Shown: positions 23,800 to 35,520, numbered from the stretch's first letter. The stretch: DNA of 64,000 nt from Climacium dendroides (GCA_950106755.1 OX467089.1:21123345-21187344); one strand, 5' to 3'. Translations and numbers: made by a program. Notes: generated by a model from the letters alone, not told the origin.

Positions 23800-24580
23800 T
23801 TGCATCCTCATTGTTGTTTACTTGAAGTGTAATTGTTTCTATAGTTGCAGTGTATTTGTTTTTTAGTTGCATCATAGTTGTTTTCTAATTGCACTATAGT
23901 TGGTTTGTAGTTGCATTGTAGTTAGTTTGTAGTTGCATTGTAGTTATTTTTTAGTTGCATTGTAGTTGGTTTGTAGTTGCATAATAGTTGTTTCTTAGTT
24001 GCATAGTAGTTGTTTCTTAGTTGCATTGTAGTTGTTTTCTAGTTGCATTGTAGTTGATTTGTAGTTGCATTGTAGTAATTTTGAAGTCGCATTGCCGTTG
24101 TTTTTTAGTTGCAATGTAGTTGTTTTCTATTTGCATTATAGATGTTTTTTAGTTGCATTGTAATTGTTTTCTAATTGCACTGTAGTTGAATTGTCGTTGC
24201 ATTGTAGTTGTTTTGTAATAGTAGTATGGTGAAATTTCATTTAAATTTATAATTCTTTAGGATCTTTAAAATCTAAACTTGTTCTACATATATGAAATCT
24301 ACAACAACTCAATTTTTTTATATGGCATGGTTAGAAATCTATACCAATCTTAGATTCATAACATCTATAAGAGTCATAGATGCCTAATATCTATTTTATT
24401 TTGTAAATGTTTGTGATAGTATGAGATCTAAATTATAATAGTTGCATTGTAGTTGCATTGTAGTCGTTTGCACTGTAGCTGCATTGTAGTTGTTTTGTAG
24501 TCGCACTGTAGTTGCCGTGTAATTGCACTGTAGTTGCATTGTAGTTGTTTTATAGTTGTATTGTAGTTGAACTTTAGTCA
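23800..24580. repeat. Subterminal array of TAGTTGCATTGTAGTTG repeats (right)
   Basis: More than twenty copies of TAGTTGCA/TTGTAGTTG words in 10-25 bp steps, the complement of the left array, are interrupted by about 200 bp of plain AT-rich DNA at 24230-24430. Orientation opposite to the left array is what is expected at the other end of a CACTA element. Confidence 0.85.
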
Positions 24581-24795
24581 TTTTTCAAACTATATCTAAC
24601 TATAGTTTTATACATTGAAGTTTAGAACCATACATCAACAACATTAATGAACTTCGGATGTAGAGTGCTTCACATCTACACTTCTGTTACTCTCTCGTAA
24701 AGCTTTCTAGTTGAACTGCAGTCATTTTTCAAACTACATCTACCTATAGTTTGATACATTGAAGTCCAAGACCGTACATCGACGACATTGATGTG
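24569..24795. repeat. ~85-bp direct duplication at the right border of the nested element
   Basis: The segment AGTTGAACTTTAGTCATTTT .. CATCAACAACATTAATG (about 24569-24651) recurs as AGTTGAACTGCAGTCATTTT .. CATCGACGACATTGATG (about 24711-24793), about 142 bp apart. The second copy runs directly into recognisable tnp2 coding sequence, so the duplication straddles the boundary between element and transposase gene. Confidence 0.72.
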
Positions 24796-25775
24796 GATCA
24801 TTTGCAAATGTCAGATCCACGTTTTCATGGAAGTGCTTCTAGGCCTTACTATCGTATGGATGCTTCACCAAGCCATCGCCTCCAGACTGGTCACTTTTAT
24901 TCTTTGCATACCACACCATCAACTTTGAAATGGCAGGACTTCGGAACATTCTCTAAAACTGAGGAATGATAGGAAAGTGACGGAGTACCTTTACAAGGAA
25001 ACACTTCCGGTCTTTATCTCTATATTGTCGTCCATCACACTTGGGGTACCTAACAATATTCTCATGGTCACTGTGAAAAAGCACACAACCTCTTTCATAG
25101 GCGTGAATGATGTTATAAGTAAGCCCCAATTTTGTAGTCACAGACTTCACAGCATGGTATGTTTTTGGCAATGTATTACCAATCGGTAGAAAATGGGCAT
25201 GTAGGAGGCTCAGTAGCTCATTGGTACCTTGATGGCTCACCACATGAATTGTGCAGAGATTCATGAGCAATACAATGGTGGCCAATTTGCTGCACTAAGC
25301 TCCTTTATACAAGGCCTCTATGGATTCTTGTAGGTTTGTATCGTCAAAGTTGGGGTAGTGGCCAGCTGCATCCATATCTATGTCCTTAGTAGGGACCTCA
25401 TCCCCATTGTCTTCAGGGCCAACAATGTCCTCTATGCCTATTGCCATGCAGTCCACGTGGAGTCAATCTGTTGTTTCGAACATCTGTCATATCTCTTGCC
25501 GCACCTTGTCTTCCGAAGTCCACATGTCTTCCACGTTTGGACTTACTTGTTGTAGCATCCCTTGCGTGTCTACTTGAGCATTCACTTGCACCACATTTAG
25601 GGCCACTGATCCCAAAAATTCTTGCTCCCACTCCTCATCGGAAGAGTCTCGAGTGCCTGAGCCTCAGAAAATCCTGCATGATGGGTCCCTCCCATACTTG
25701 ATCAAGTTCGCACATACAATGCATGTCACTAACCTCTTGCGTCCTTGACATCGAGTGCATGGACAGTTCATGTAA
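24796..25775 (-). pseudogene. CACTA tnp2 N-terminal part (Transpos_assoc and first half of Transposase_21)
   Basis: On the minus strand the segment starts near 25771 with YMNCPCTRCQGRKRL followed by LIKYGRDP, which is the Cys-rich Transpos_assoc pattern (CPC..C.n ... hLi.yGf). Then 25285-24953 reads MNLCTIHVVSHQGTNELLSL, HAHFLPIGNTLPKTYHAVKS, LGLTYNIIHAYERGCVLF, YPKCDGRQYRD and VLRHFPIIPQF. After a TAG come RMFRSPAISKLMVWYAKN, LVKHPYDSKA, a second TAG, and KHFHENVDLTFANDP. This is exactly the tnp2 order up to the point where the 18756-24570 element intervenes; the sequel (STWLILLLDYNLPPWL) resumes at 18700. Two visible stops are TAG, and other frames change upstream, so it is inactive. Confidence 0.8.
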
Positions 25776-28061
25776 TACACATTGTATTGTGAAGCCCGCT
25801 ACATCTCTCTAAATCCAAGATGCTCATCGTGTAGGCACTATCTATGAGCATCAGATAAAAGTAGCCTGGTCGGCAACATCGTACCACAAACTTCCTACAA
25901 CATGTATTTCCCTTCCACCTTTGCGTATGCAAGAAGATCAGATCAAAAATGTGCATATGGCAGAAGAAGATTAGGTCAGTAAATGCAATCGTGAAACTAC
26001 AATACAACAATAGTGTCACTAGATCACTCCGAAGTCATTGACATGTGTCCACAGTCACTGGAGCATGACTACATTCACTTTCACATGACTTGTATGTGAC
26101 TAGAAATTGACTTGCTGACTTGCTGACTTCCCACTCTTTAGCATCACGAATGGCAGAATATTGTCAAAGTAATTATGTCATTGAGATCAAGTTCACAGTC
26201 CCGCTCATTCCCGAAAAATGGACTGTTGCATATTAGACTTCTCAATTTGGAAAGATGATAAGTGCATGCATAAGAATTCAAGGGTATTTATTTTCAATAC
26301 TTTGGTCACTAAATTTTGTGTGAGTACTTCTCATTTGAGGTGTTCATAGTCTTCAATTAGACATGACATCTATGTTCAATGAAAGGTGAAAAGAACAACA
26401 CAAATGTGTACAAAGGCAGACATTGGGAAAATTAGGACAAATTGGAAACAAATGCATTAGTATGGTGGTTTAAAAAAGTCTGCAAATGACATCTTCCTCT
26501 ACAAGGGAAGCATGAGTCTTTCGTCAATCCATTCTATGACCTTCCCTGTAGTAGGTACTACCTGCTTCTCCTATAGAGCCACGGTCTCCATTCTCATGTA
26601 TTTGGCAATGTTATAGTCACTAAATTTCTGCTTATAAAGGCGAGATTATATACTAGTGGGTGGCGGTACAACTGTCTTAGTGAATTGAGTGGAAAAAACA
26701 ATAACTTGGACATCTTCTTGAGGCGATTCGAGGATGCACATGCCTGAGCTCCCACTTCTCTAACCGGGCCTTTTTTTTTCCACCGTGCATGGAGAGGAGA
26801 CCTCCATCATACTTGTAGTAGGGGAATGCGGTGTACAAAAAGCATATGTGTCCTCAAATGAATTAGGGGTAAGCACACATTGACGCTTCCCTACGAACAA
26901 GGGGGGTGCTTTTACAACGTTGCGCTTTGGTATTGCTTGGACATGACACGCCTAAAGTCATCAATGTTCAGACTAAAATAACTGCCCACAGCAAAACTTA
27001 CCCGATGCGAATACAAGAGATGAACTGTATGTCAGCGTGATTGATTCTGCACCGTCCCGTCACTTAGTCTCCACATGCACAACACTCTCAACTGAGGGCT
27101 TGAATACCAACAACATCAGCAAACCAAGTCACTAAAGTTCGAATACTGACTCAATGAACACAATTCAATGCATGATCAATCCTATGATTGCCATGTTCAT
27201 ATTTGCCATCTACTAGTGATAGAGGGAACCACAACTTACATTCTATTTGTCCATGACAACAGGAGGTAGTTCCTTCATCTGTTGAAGAGAGTACAAAAAG
27301 CCCATACAACACTATATTAAGCAATTTCTGAAAGCATAAATTTTTTCCAAAGAAAGAAATGAAAATGCCTTACTCCCAATCTCTGTGACTAGAACATTGC
27401 GGGGCTACAGAATATGCTAAAACTCGGTCTCCGCAGTAAGGATGCTCTGTAAGTTTTTCAACTGCCTGCCATTCCTATTGTCGATGTCAAATATGGTTGA
27501 CAGTATTAGTTGAATTAAGATACACTGTACTTCTATGATCGGTGCGTGGCATTGGCACTCTGTTCTAGAGAAATTTGTTCTATGGATTTATTTTTGTTCT
27601 TCATACACTTGAGTGGAAGCAAAGTAGTCGTTGTAGCACAATTTTCCTATACCTAATCGCAGAAGTAGCTCTTAGAGCGCAGGACTAAAGTTTTCACAAA
27701 GACAGTGCAATAGGGTTTCAAACTTACATATCATTAATTTCAACGGCATTCTATTCCTCAAGTTCTGTATTGTCACATGTAAGTGAAGTTGAAGTCTTAC
27801 AAAGAGGCCTTGAAGTTAATCAAAGTCGTCATGGACTCACACTCAAGTTACACTAAAATAGGCCAGATCACGAAATCTCCACCGCCACTCGATGAATTTA
27901 TAGATGAAGGCCACATGGAACCTCCACCATGCGAATACTCGAGTACCAAGCCCTAGCACTTCACCATGAATCCTAGCGCTCCGTCTCTCTCCTTGCATTT
28001 TGATTTTGGTGTTCTCTCAATTCCCAATTGTTTGTCGTAATGCGTCGTTGCGTGTTCAGTA
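25776..28061. other. Right flank of the outer CACTA element, no gene recognised
   Basis: Only short ORFs occur here, and none shows a domain. The region may contain the 5' end and terminus of the outer tnp2 element, but I did not find a CACTA terminus that pairs with anything to the left. A G/C-richer patch at 26690-26950 has stops in all frames. Confidence 0.4.
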
Positions 28062-30414
28062 CACTACAACAATGGCAGTGTTTTATGACTGCAGAATTAT
28101 GACTAAGGATGACTGGCGACTGCTTGTAGTCATATTTTTTAAGGTAAAAAAAATATGACTGCAAGTCATATTTAGCTTTATACATTATGGCCGTATAGTA
28201 TATGGCCATTGAGAACATCAAAATACTTCATAGAGAATGACAAGGAATATATTTAAGAAACGCCCAGTCATATTTTCTAGTCATATTTTTTCTTTAGTCA
28301 TATTTTGTAATCACATTTCTATGATAGTAAGATTTTTTTTTAGGGCAACCCAAAAACAATTTGGGTATGGAATATGTTTAGAAAGTACCTAGTCATATTT
28401 TTCCACGTAGGATTTTTTGTAGTCATATTTTTTGAAAGTCACTTTTTTGTAAATGCCACTAATTTAGGGTTTTGAAACCCTAGCTGCCACAAAATAGGAT
28501 TTTGAAACCCTAGCCGCCACTAAATTAGGGTTTTAAAACCTTAGCCACCATTTTTTGTAGCCACTCTTTTTTTGTCCCTTCTTCTTTCTTCTTTATTCCT
28601 TCTTCTTTCTTCTTTATTCCTTCTTCTTTGTTTTTGTTGCTTTTTAAGTTTTGTTCCTTGTTGCTTCTTGGGTTTTTCTTCTTCTTGTTTCTTCTTACTT
28701 CTTCTTGCTTCTTAGGTTTTGCTTCTTCTTCCTACTTAGCTTTTGCTTCTTCTTCTTTGTTTTTGTTGCTTCTTAAGATTTGTTTCTTATTGCCTCTTAG
28801 ATTTTTCTTCTTCTTGCTTCTTCTTACTTCTTCTTATTCTTTCTTCCTTCTTGCTTCTTTGGTTTTGCTTCTTCTTCCTATTTAGCTTTTGCTTCTTCTT
28901 CTTTCTTAGGTTTTGGTTCTTCTTGTCTTTGAAATTTTTTTTTTTCCTTCTTAAGTTTTTCTTCTTCTTGCTTCTTAAGTTTTGCTTCTTAGGTTTTACT
29001 TCTTCTTCCTTCTTAGATTTTTTTTTTTTTTCCTTAAGTTTTATTTCTTCTTCTTTCTTAGATTTCACTTCTTCTTCTTTCTTAAGTTTTGCTCCTTCTT
29101 CCTTTTTCTTGCCTCCTAACTTTTACTTCTTCTTCCATCTTAGGTTTTACTTCTTCTTCCATCTTAGGTTTTACTTCTTCCTGCCTCTTAACTTTTGTTT
29201 CTTCTTCCTTTTGTTTCTTATTTTGTAGTCATATTTTGCAATCATAATGTCATTTAGTTTTTGCTTCTTCTTTTTTGCTATTTTTTGCTTCTTAGTCCCT
29301 CTATCATCATCATTATTTTTTTTTGTTATTTATAATTTTTGAATATATAATGATATTTTGTAGTGCTTTAAATCTTTGAAGTTTGAATTATATTGTTCAT
29401 TTATTGAAAACTAACCTTCTTGTTCATACATGTAGGCATTGGAGGTTGAAATGAAATTATTGAAGGCTACTTGCAATACAAAAGAGGTAACATCTTTGCA
29501 TTTTTGTTGGAATATAGGTTCCATAAGTATGTGGAAATATACATATATAAAGAGCCATTGTGATATATTTTGTATTAGTAACTAATAAATTTTATTGAGA
29601 AAAATCACGTTTTTTCTTCTATTTGACTTTTTAATGTGATTAATTTTTGCCCATTTAAGAAATCATATGTATTCATTTTTAATTAAATGGATTCTCTTAC
29701 TTAACTACTAAATTATGTTGATGTAAAAACTATACATAGTCGTTTTACAAATCATTAAAAAAATATGACTAAAAAGAATTGTTTTACACATCATTTAAAA
29801 ATATGATTGGAAAAAATCATATTTCACGTTACTAAAAAATATAACTCACTGTAGTCATATTCCTCATCAACCAAACATATGACTCAACGTAATCATATTC
29901 TATGTCATTCAAAAATATGACTCACTACAATCACATTCTACATGAATAAAAAATATGACTCACCATAGTCATATTCTGTGTCATAAAAAAATATGACTTA
30001 CCGCAGTCATATTACACATCACTGCAAAATATGACTTACTATAGTCATATTCCACATCATTGCAAAATATGATTCATTGCAGTCATATTCCATGTCATCA
30101 AAAAATATGACTCGCCACAGTCATATTCCATGTAAGATTTTTTGTTTGTCTAGGCAACTCAACAAAAAGTTAAGAGCCCTAGGAGAGTCAAAGTATACGC
30201 CATGTTGACATACTATGGCTAAATATGGATATTTATACCCTTCAACTTATATGACTACCAATCTGACTGATGTCTGAAGCAACTGCTTCCAAACGACTGG
30301 AATCAGTCATATCCTGAGTCATCTACAGCGATTTGTGCGTGAGTCATATTTTTTTATTTTACAACTCATTGCAATCATATTTTGTAGTCATAAAACACTG
30401 CTTTTGTTGTACTA
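28062..30414. mobile_element. Second non-autonomous CACTA element of the ATGACTGCA family (2,353 bp), TSD GTA
   Basis: The left end CACTACAACAATGGCAGTGT and the right region ending AACACTGCTTTTGTTGTA match the termini of the 11896-13690 element. The last bases read TACTA instead of TAGTG, a damaged right terminus. GTA lies at 28059-28061 and 30415-30417. The subterminal block (29760-30130) has about ten TATGACT..CAGTCATATT repeats. Shared with the sister element are the AGGGTTTTGAAACCCTAGCC motif, a long CTT-rich tract (28560-29230), a candidate splice acceptor TGTAG at 29435 followed by GAAGGCTACTTGCAA, and a 170-bp right arm (30180-30400). The long ORFs in the CTT tract are low-complexity artefacts. 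Confidence 0.85.
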
Positions 30415-30417
30415 GTA

Positions 30418-31064
30418 GTTTCTGATTGCCATTTGCAATTACTTACCCTCAATCCGTTGCCTAGAGGTGCCACAATACCCCTGAAAAGCAGAGGTATCGC
30501 AACCCAACTTTTTGAATTTTTCTCTCTATCGTGTTTTAAAACACGGAATTTGGAAATAGCATGCCTAGATCAGTATGGGAAGAAGAGAAAAATTAAAAAT
30601 TAGAATGATTAGGGAAACAAGTAGTCACCACCTGGAATAAAGATGGAACGGAATCGAATCCAGTCCAGATCCAAAGACGAAGGAACGGATCCGGGATCTA
30701 CGCCCGAAAAAGCAGGAAAAAAATTAATGATTAGGTTTCCAAAGTACAAAAAGCTTCCTTTACGGTTTTGATCTCCCATTTGCATCTGAGAGCTCTAGCC
30801 TTCCCTCATGCTCTCAACTGTTTGAGCATTCTTGTGTGCATGTGTGCTTCCTTTGCACTCAAACGATGAATAGAGATTAGATTAAGGTGCAAGTGTTAGC
30901 TGTGTGCGCCTAAAAGAGTGTAGCCGGTTGAGATCGGGCGAGTGTCGCGAGAATTTGTGTGAGATTTGGCGCAGGTGTTAACTCGGTTGAGACTGAGGAG
31001 AGATTATGAAGAACAAGACGTGCGGCTAGGAAGGAAGTAAGGTAGTAAATCGGTGAGGAGCCGG
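30418..31064. other. Leader region upstream of the gag-like frame
   Basis: No gene is recognised. The sequence is less AT-rich than the flanks from about 30640. I searched by eye for a tRNA primer-binding site and for a repeat shared with 32780-33900 that would mark long terminal repeats and found neither. Confidence 0.4.
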
Positions 31065-32780
31065 ATGCCACAACTAAAGCGCCCAAGATCTCTGGGACAA
31101 ACGAGCGCACCTAAGGCAAAGATCAAAGTCAGAAAGGTGGCACCAGTAGAGCCTAGTAGGGACCGTGAGAGATCCGAGTTGATGGAGGATCTCTCCGTTA
31201 GGAGATGGGCGGGTTTCTACGGAAAACCGTGGGGCTTCAAAAATGAGGCCATAGTTAGGGAGCTCGTAGAAGGAGCTCCTAAACAGTTCGATAACACCAT
31301 CCGTCCAGTTCCACCCATATGGACAAAGGATATTTGGAGAGGGGTGTATGATTTCGAACAAGGAGGCGCAACGCAGGCCAGCCGGAAGGGGGACTTTGTG
31401 AAGGGAAAGTTCAAGGGCGTGGCCAATTCCAAGGACGGATATGCCATAGAAGATTACGTCGACGGACGACACCACAGACTCTTGGAGTTCCTGGTGCCAA
31501 TCATGCATCTGGAAAAATCCACACGGGTTACTTCCACGATCGGGAACACCAGCTTCGGTGCCCTGAGTGGGGAAAAGAAGATGGATTGGGCAAACTTCAT
31601 CGGCGGAATGGTCAACGCGCTGGTAGCCAATGTGGAAAAAAGTAGGGCTATTTTAGTATACCCCTACCTTTTCCACTTGTACAAGAATCAGGGACTTTTG
31701 ACCCCTGAGGAAAACAAGGAGTAGAGAGCTCAGGTGGCTCTTTTGAAGTTCGGAAGATCGGATGAAGAGGGATCTGAAACCGAACCAAATAGCTCAAAGC
31801 CGGAAGACAAGGGTGAAAATCTGAGGAAGAGGGCCTAGGAGGAGGAGGACAAGGAGGAGGAAGAGGAAGCTCCCCTAAGCCAAAGGAGCAAGCGGACATC
31901 CAACCTAAGAGGATCCCCTTCCGGATCCAACAAGGACAAGGAACCGGAACCAGTGGTTAGAGTGGAACCGGCAATTCCTAGGAAGGTGGAGCTAGGGAAA
32001 GTGGCCAAACCGAAGGTGGCTCCATTGACCCAATTGACGGACCTTACGGGTCCATTCAATGACCTAATCCGGATTCTCAGTGCAGTGAGAGCAGATTGGG
32101 AGGTCAATAACACTACGCTCCATGAAGTGGCGGACTTGGTGGATGGAAAGGTGGGCAGTGCGTTACCGGAAGCGGTGGCAAACTGCATCAGCAATCCGGA
32201 TGTAATTCGAGAGCTGGAGGACCAGGTGCTGAAGTAGAATATCAATCTACAAGGGATGGATGAATTGGTGCTCCAATTGCAAGGATAGATCCAAGGCTTC
32301 CAGAAGGATCTAGAGACCAGCCGGGAGCAAGTGAAAGCTGCAAGGTCACTACAAGAGGAGACCAGGGCAGCAATTGAGCGGATGATTCTAGTGGTGGGAG
32401 CATCCGGGGATGTAATGGCGAAGGCCAAATTGTTCAACAAGGAAGTGTACAGAGATCAGGAGCTTTCCGGGACCAGGATTGCTCGCATCCTCTCTAACTT
32501 CGCCGGGGAGATGGAGGACACCATGAAGGAATTCCGAAAGGATGCTAAGGGGATAGAGGAGAGCATCCAGAAGATCCAAAGTAATCCCATTTCCTTATCT
32601 GGGATTTTGATCCCGGATGAATTGGATGACATTAAGATCCTGAAAGGGAAGTTTGAGACTCCAGTCCCAAAGGAAAAGGAAGGGGGAAGAACTTCCACGT
32701 CAGAAGCTCTAATGTCAAGAACAGGGAAAACCTTCCCTATGGGACTGGAATGCATTCTAGAAGGGGGAGAAAGGAGTTAA
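31065..32780 (+). pseudogene. Gag-like/putative plant transposon protein, interrupted by four TAG codons
   Basis: One continuous reading frame of 572 codons (ATG 31065, TAA 32778) is broken only by TAG at 31722, 31836, 32235 and 32286. The first about 220 residues contain RRWAGFYGKPWGFKNEAIVR, PPIWTKDIWRGVYDF, RLLEFLVPIMHLEKSTRVTS and ILVYPYLFHLYKNQGLLTPE. This pattern resembles the domain annotated in plant retroelement polyproteins as putative plant transposon protein. A highly acidic Lys/Glu hinge follows (about residues 240-300). The C-terminal half is heptad-rich coiled coil (LETSREQVKAARSLQEETRA, then FAGEMEDTMKEFRKDAKG). No protease, RT or integrase follows and no LTR was found, so it may be a gag-only element. 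GC content exceeds the flanks. The family assignment is inferred from pattern only. Confidence 0.55.
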
Positions 32781-34801
32781 AATCTTAGTGAAATATCGTC
32801 ACATGATACTTCAAATAGTGGTGGACCTCCAAAAGTTGAGTAGGTAGTTAGGAATTTAGAAGTAGGAAATTTTGTTAGACCGGACCTTATCCCGGAAAAT
32901 TAGAAAAAGGTCAGATCCAAAAATCTCGGCTCGATAAGTGCCAAATTTTCTGAATCACTTTTTGTAAAAACCTTGTATATAATTCAAGTCTCAAGACTGA
33001 GACAGGGAGTCTTTCCCTTGCATATTATGTGTATCTTTGTATTTTCTATTGTTTTCTTGCCTTCCCAAAGAGTGGCCGGGTGAGCGAATGAGAGATTGAG
33101 TACTGATGAGCGGAGTGTGAAAAGAATTTCTCCCTTTGGTTTTTCCTTTGATTGTATGTGCATGTGAACGGGTTGTAAGCATTGGGAATGAGTCATTGCA
33201 CCTCAGTAGATTTAGAGTTCATTATTCCGGGTGAGATAGCCAGTGTTAGGCTAGGTAGTTAGGGAAGGGATTTTTAACTGTACTAGAGCTACTAGATGGG
33301 ATGTCTAGTTTAGCATCCGATCATTTGAGAGGTCTCGCCATCTAAAATAGTAAATGGAAGAGCTCTAGATTGCGCTAGTACGGGCGGATGCACTTGTAGC
33401 CACCTTAGTTTCGCACGGATTAGAGGAAATACTAAGGTCGTTATAGTTGGAGAGGATCGTATAGGGGGGGTTGCGTGACCTACAAACCAGATCCATTTTT
33501 GGTCTATTGTGAAAGATCAAACCAAGTCCTGTTAAAATAGGAGATTAGATTAGTCAAGTGAGTCTTCTATCACTATAAATTCCGGAAGGAGTGGTGGGCC
33601 TACTTCTCTAAAAAAACAAATGGCGGATCCCTTTGAAGTGCCAACAAAGGTTAAGCAAAACAGGAAGAGGAAGAGGAACGAAAACCGAGGAAGAATAGAT
33701 CCTCGGACTTAGTAGTGAAAACTGGATGAATGTGTTGAGTTCAATTGGTCTTGAGTTGATTGAACGACCGGATCTTGGTTTGGATCAGGTAGAAATATAG
33801 TCCGGATTAGAGATCATTGGTCAAGGGAGTTATCAGGTTTTGGGGGAAAAGAAAACTAGAATGAAAGGAAAGGAATTATATATTTATTTACCCCCAAACT
33901 GTCTAGCAATACGAAACACTTCACAGAGTCTCTTGGATTCGATCTTTAGAGTCTCTTGGATTCGATCTTTAGAGTCACTTTGTTATGCTTTAAAGTGGTT
34001 TTTGTGAGCATAATAGGGAATTTCACTTACCCTGTGTTGCGACAAGAAGCGCGCACCCTTCATTATGTAAAGAACTAATTGTTTTCGCAACTTCATGAAT
34101 CCAAGGTTGAACTGCAGACTGCTTTGGTGCTACGTGCACCGGTTTTTATCACTGTCCTCGTGCTATGGTTGCAATTTCATCTTCTAAGAACAATACGGTA
34201 GAGAATCAGAAGAACGTTTGCCGAAACTTTGTGGAAGGAGAAGAGGTTATCGTGTCTAGTTTCCTAACATCAGGGCCTCGAGGACTTCCGCTAAGAGAGT
34301 GTCATTGTCGTGTAGCTTGGAAGCGGGAACGAGTGGATTCCAGGAACATATCAAGTGGATGGGACTTTTTCTCTAACGCAACAAAGACAAATGAACAAGT
34401 TGCCATCGCTTCTTATGAACTGTAGCGCCAATCCGTAGAGGACCCTACAGTTGGTGGAGGTAATTTACAATCGTGCCCTTGCATTCTCTAAATGAAGCTT
34501 AGGGTTTACTTCTCTTAGAGTTCCGTGGTTCCGGAGGACTCAACGTAGGCATACCTCATCCTCCAATAGCTTGTGATTGTGCTGAAGTCTGCTTGTGTTT
34601 TCTCACGTTTCTTTTGGATGTGCACGCCCGGAACCAATCACGGTAGAACATGTTTGAAATTGAATTCACTGTTGAGCTCTCAACCCTTTCCGACTTTGTT
34701 TCCCACAAAGGCAGCAATTTTTTTGGTGGACTCTAGCGAAGAAGAATTGGAGGATGAAATACAGCTCACTCAACGGAGGACAAAGCGAATGAAGACGGGA
34801 G
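32781..34801. other. Downstream region with a 23-bp tandem duplication
   Basis: No coding domain is recognised. A perfect tandem duplication, GAGTCTCTTGGATTCGATCT plus TTA (23 bp), occupies 33926-33971. An 86-codon ORF at 34165-34425 has no recognisable domain. Confidence 0.45.
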
Positions 34802-35520
34802 TTGACACGTGCGTGCCATCACAGGCTTTGCTCGGACAATCTTCTAGGCTTGATATGGCACCGAAAGGAGCAGGCAAATGGTCTTGAATTCCTACCCAGT
34901 GGATGCCACCCCATGAGACCAGAGGTGCCTAGAATGACATACCCTCCTCCGTCCCAAGAAAGTAAGAAACACCATGCTAGACATAAGAAACGCAACAATT
35001 ATAAAGCAAGCAGCAAACAACACTACAATTCTGGAGAGAAGCCGAATCGGATGCAAGTAAACAATGTTAGTGAAGTGGATGGCAGTTGTGACGGGAAGAC
35101 TGCATGGGACGCCGCCATTCGGAACTTAGTGCCACTCCTTCTAGATATTAGTGTGGTGGAGTGGTCGAAGCACAAGCCACAAACTTTGTAAAAATTGAGG
35201 GAAATATTGGACGCTGAGTTTAACTATGAATCCAAACCTTTGAGCATGGAGGGATTTCGACTTGCCATAACCAGATTCCTAAAGTCGAGAGATCTTAGCT
35301 AAAAGCAAAGTGGATTCGGGAGTGCGCAGAATGTCCTATTAGTGGGGACCGCAAGGACCAATAGGACCACCTCATAGCTTACTGGTCCACTCCAATGCAA
35401 CAACAAAAGGCAGAGAAGATGCAGGCTGCCCATTACAGTGTGAAGACTGTAAATCTCCACAATCGCCATGGCAAACTGGAAAAGGAGGTAAAGAGCCTAT
35501 CCCTCTACTGTGAACCATGA
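34802..35520 (+). pseudogene. Ptta/En/Spm (Transposase_24-like) protein, N-terminal region
   Basis: The plus-strand frame from 34802 gives AAIRNLVPLLLDISVVEWSK, a TAA at 35189, then in the same frame LREILDAEFNYESKPLSMEG and AITRFLKSRDLS. A shifted frame at 35354-35500 reads DHLIAYWSTPMQQQKAEKMQ then VNLHNRHGKLEKE, preceded by an in-frame TAG in the context DQ*DH. The pattern W..h....k..I...L...F and then LV.YWSs.e.q.ra....NR....GS is that of plant Transposase_24 (Ptta/En/Spm) proteins. With the C-terminal domain at 38764-39030 on the same strand it appears to be one decayed multi-exon gene. It has no visible intact start and several stops. Confidence 0.5.

Larger units (their letters stand above)
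18756..24570. mobile_element. CACTA-like element nested inside the tnp2 gene
   Basis: The left end reads CACTAGAAGAAATTAGGGGG at 18756, preceded by GAG. It is followed by a dense array of TGCAACTA-type repeats (19070-19850). The mirrored array (TAGTTGCAT-type, opposite orientation) occupies 23800-24580, as expected for the two subterminal regions of one CACTA element. The interior carries a Ptta-like coding remnant on the minus strand (about 20005-20990). The sequence on either side belongs to one split transposase gene. I could not find a matching TAGTG terminus on the right, so that border is approximate and probably altered. Confidence 0.65.

Noticed and set aside
28628..29228. ORFs of 85 and 161 codons rich in Phe/Leu/Ser, and a Lys/Glu-rich 93-codon ORF on the other strand
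   Set aside because: They are translations of a CTT-rich low-complexity tract inside a CACTA element; no codon structure beyond the repeat.
30418..33900. Long terminal repeats around the gag-like frame
   Set aside because: No shared segment of useful length was found by eye between 30.4-31.0 kb and 32.8-33.9 kb; a self-alignment would be needed to exclude diverged LTRs.
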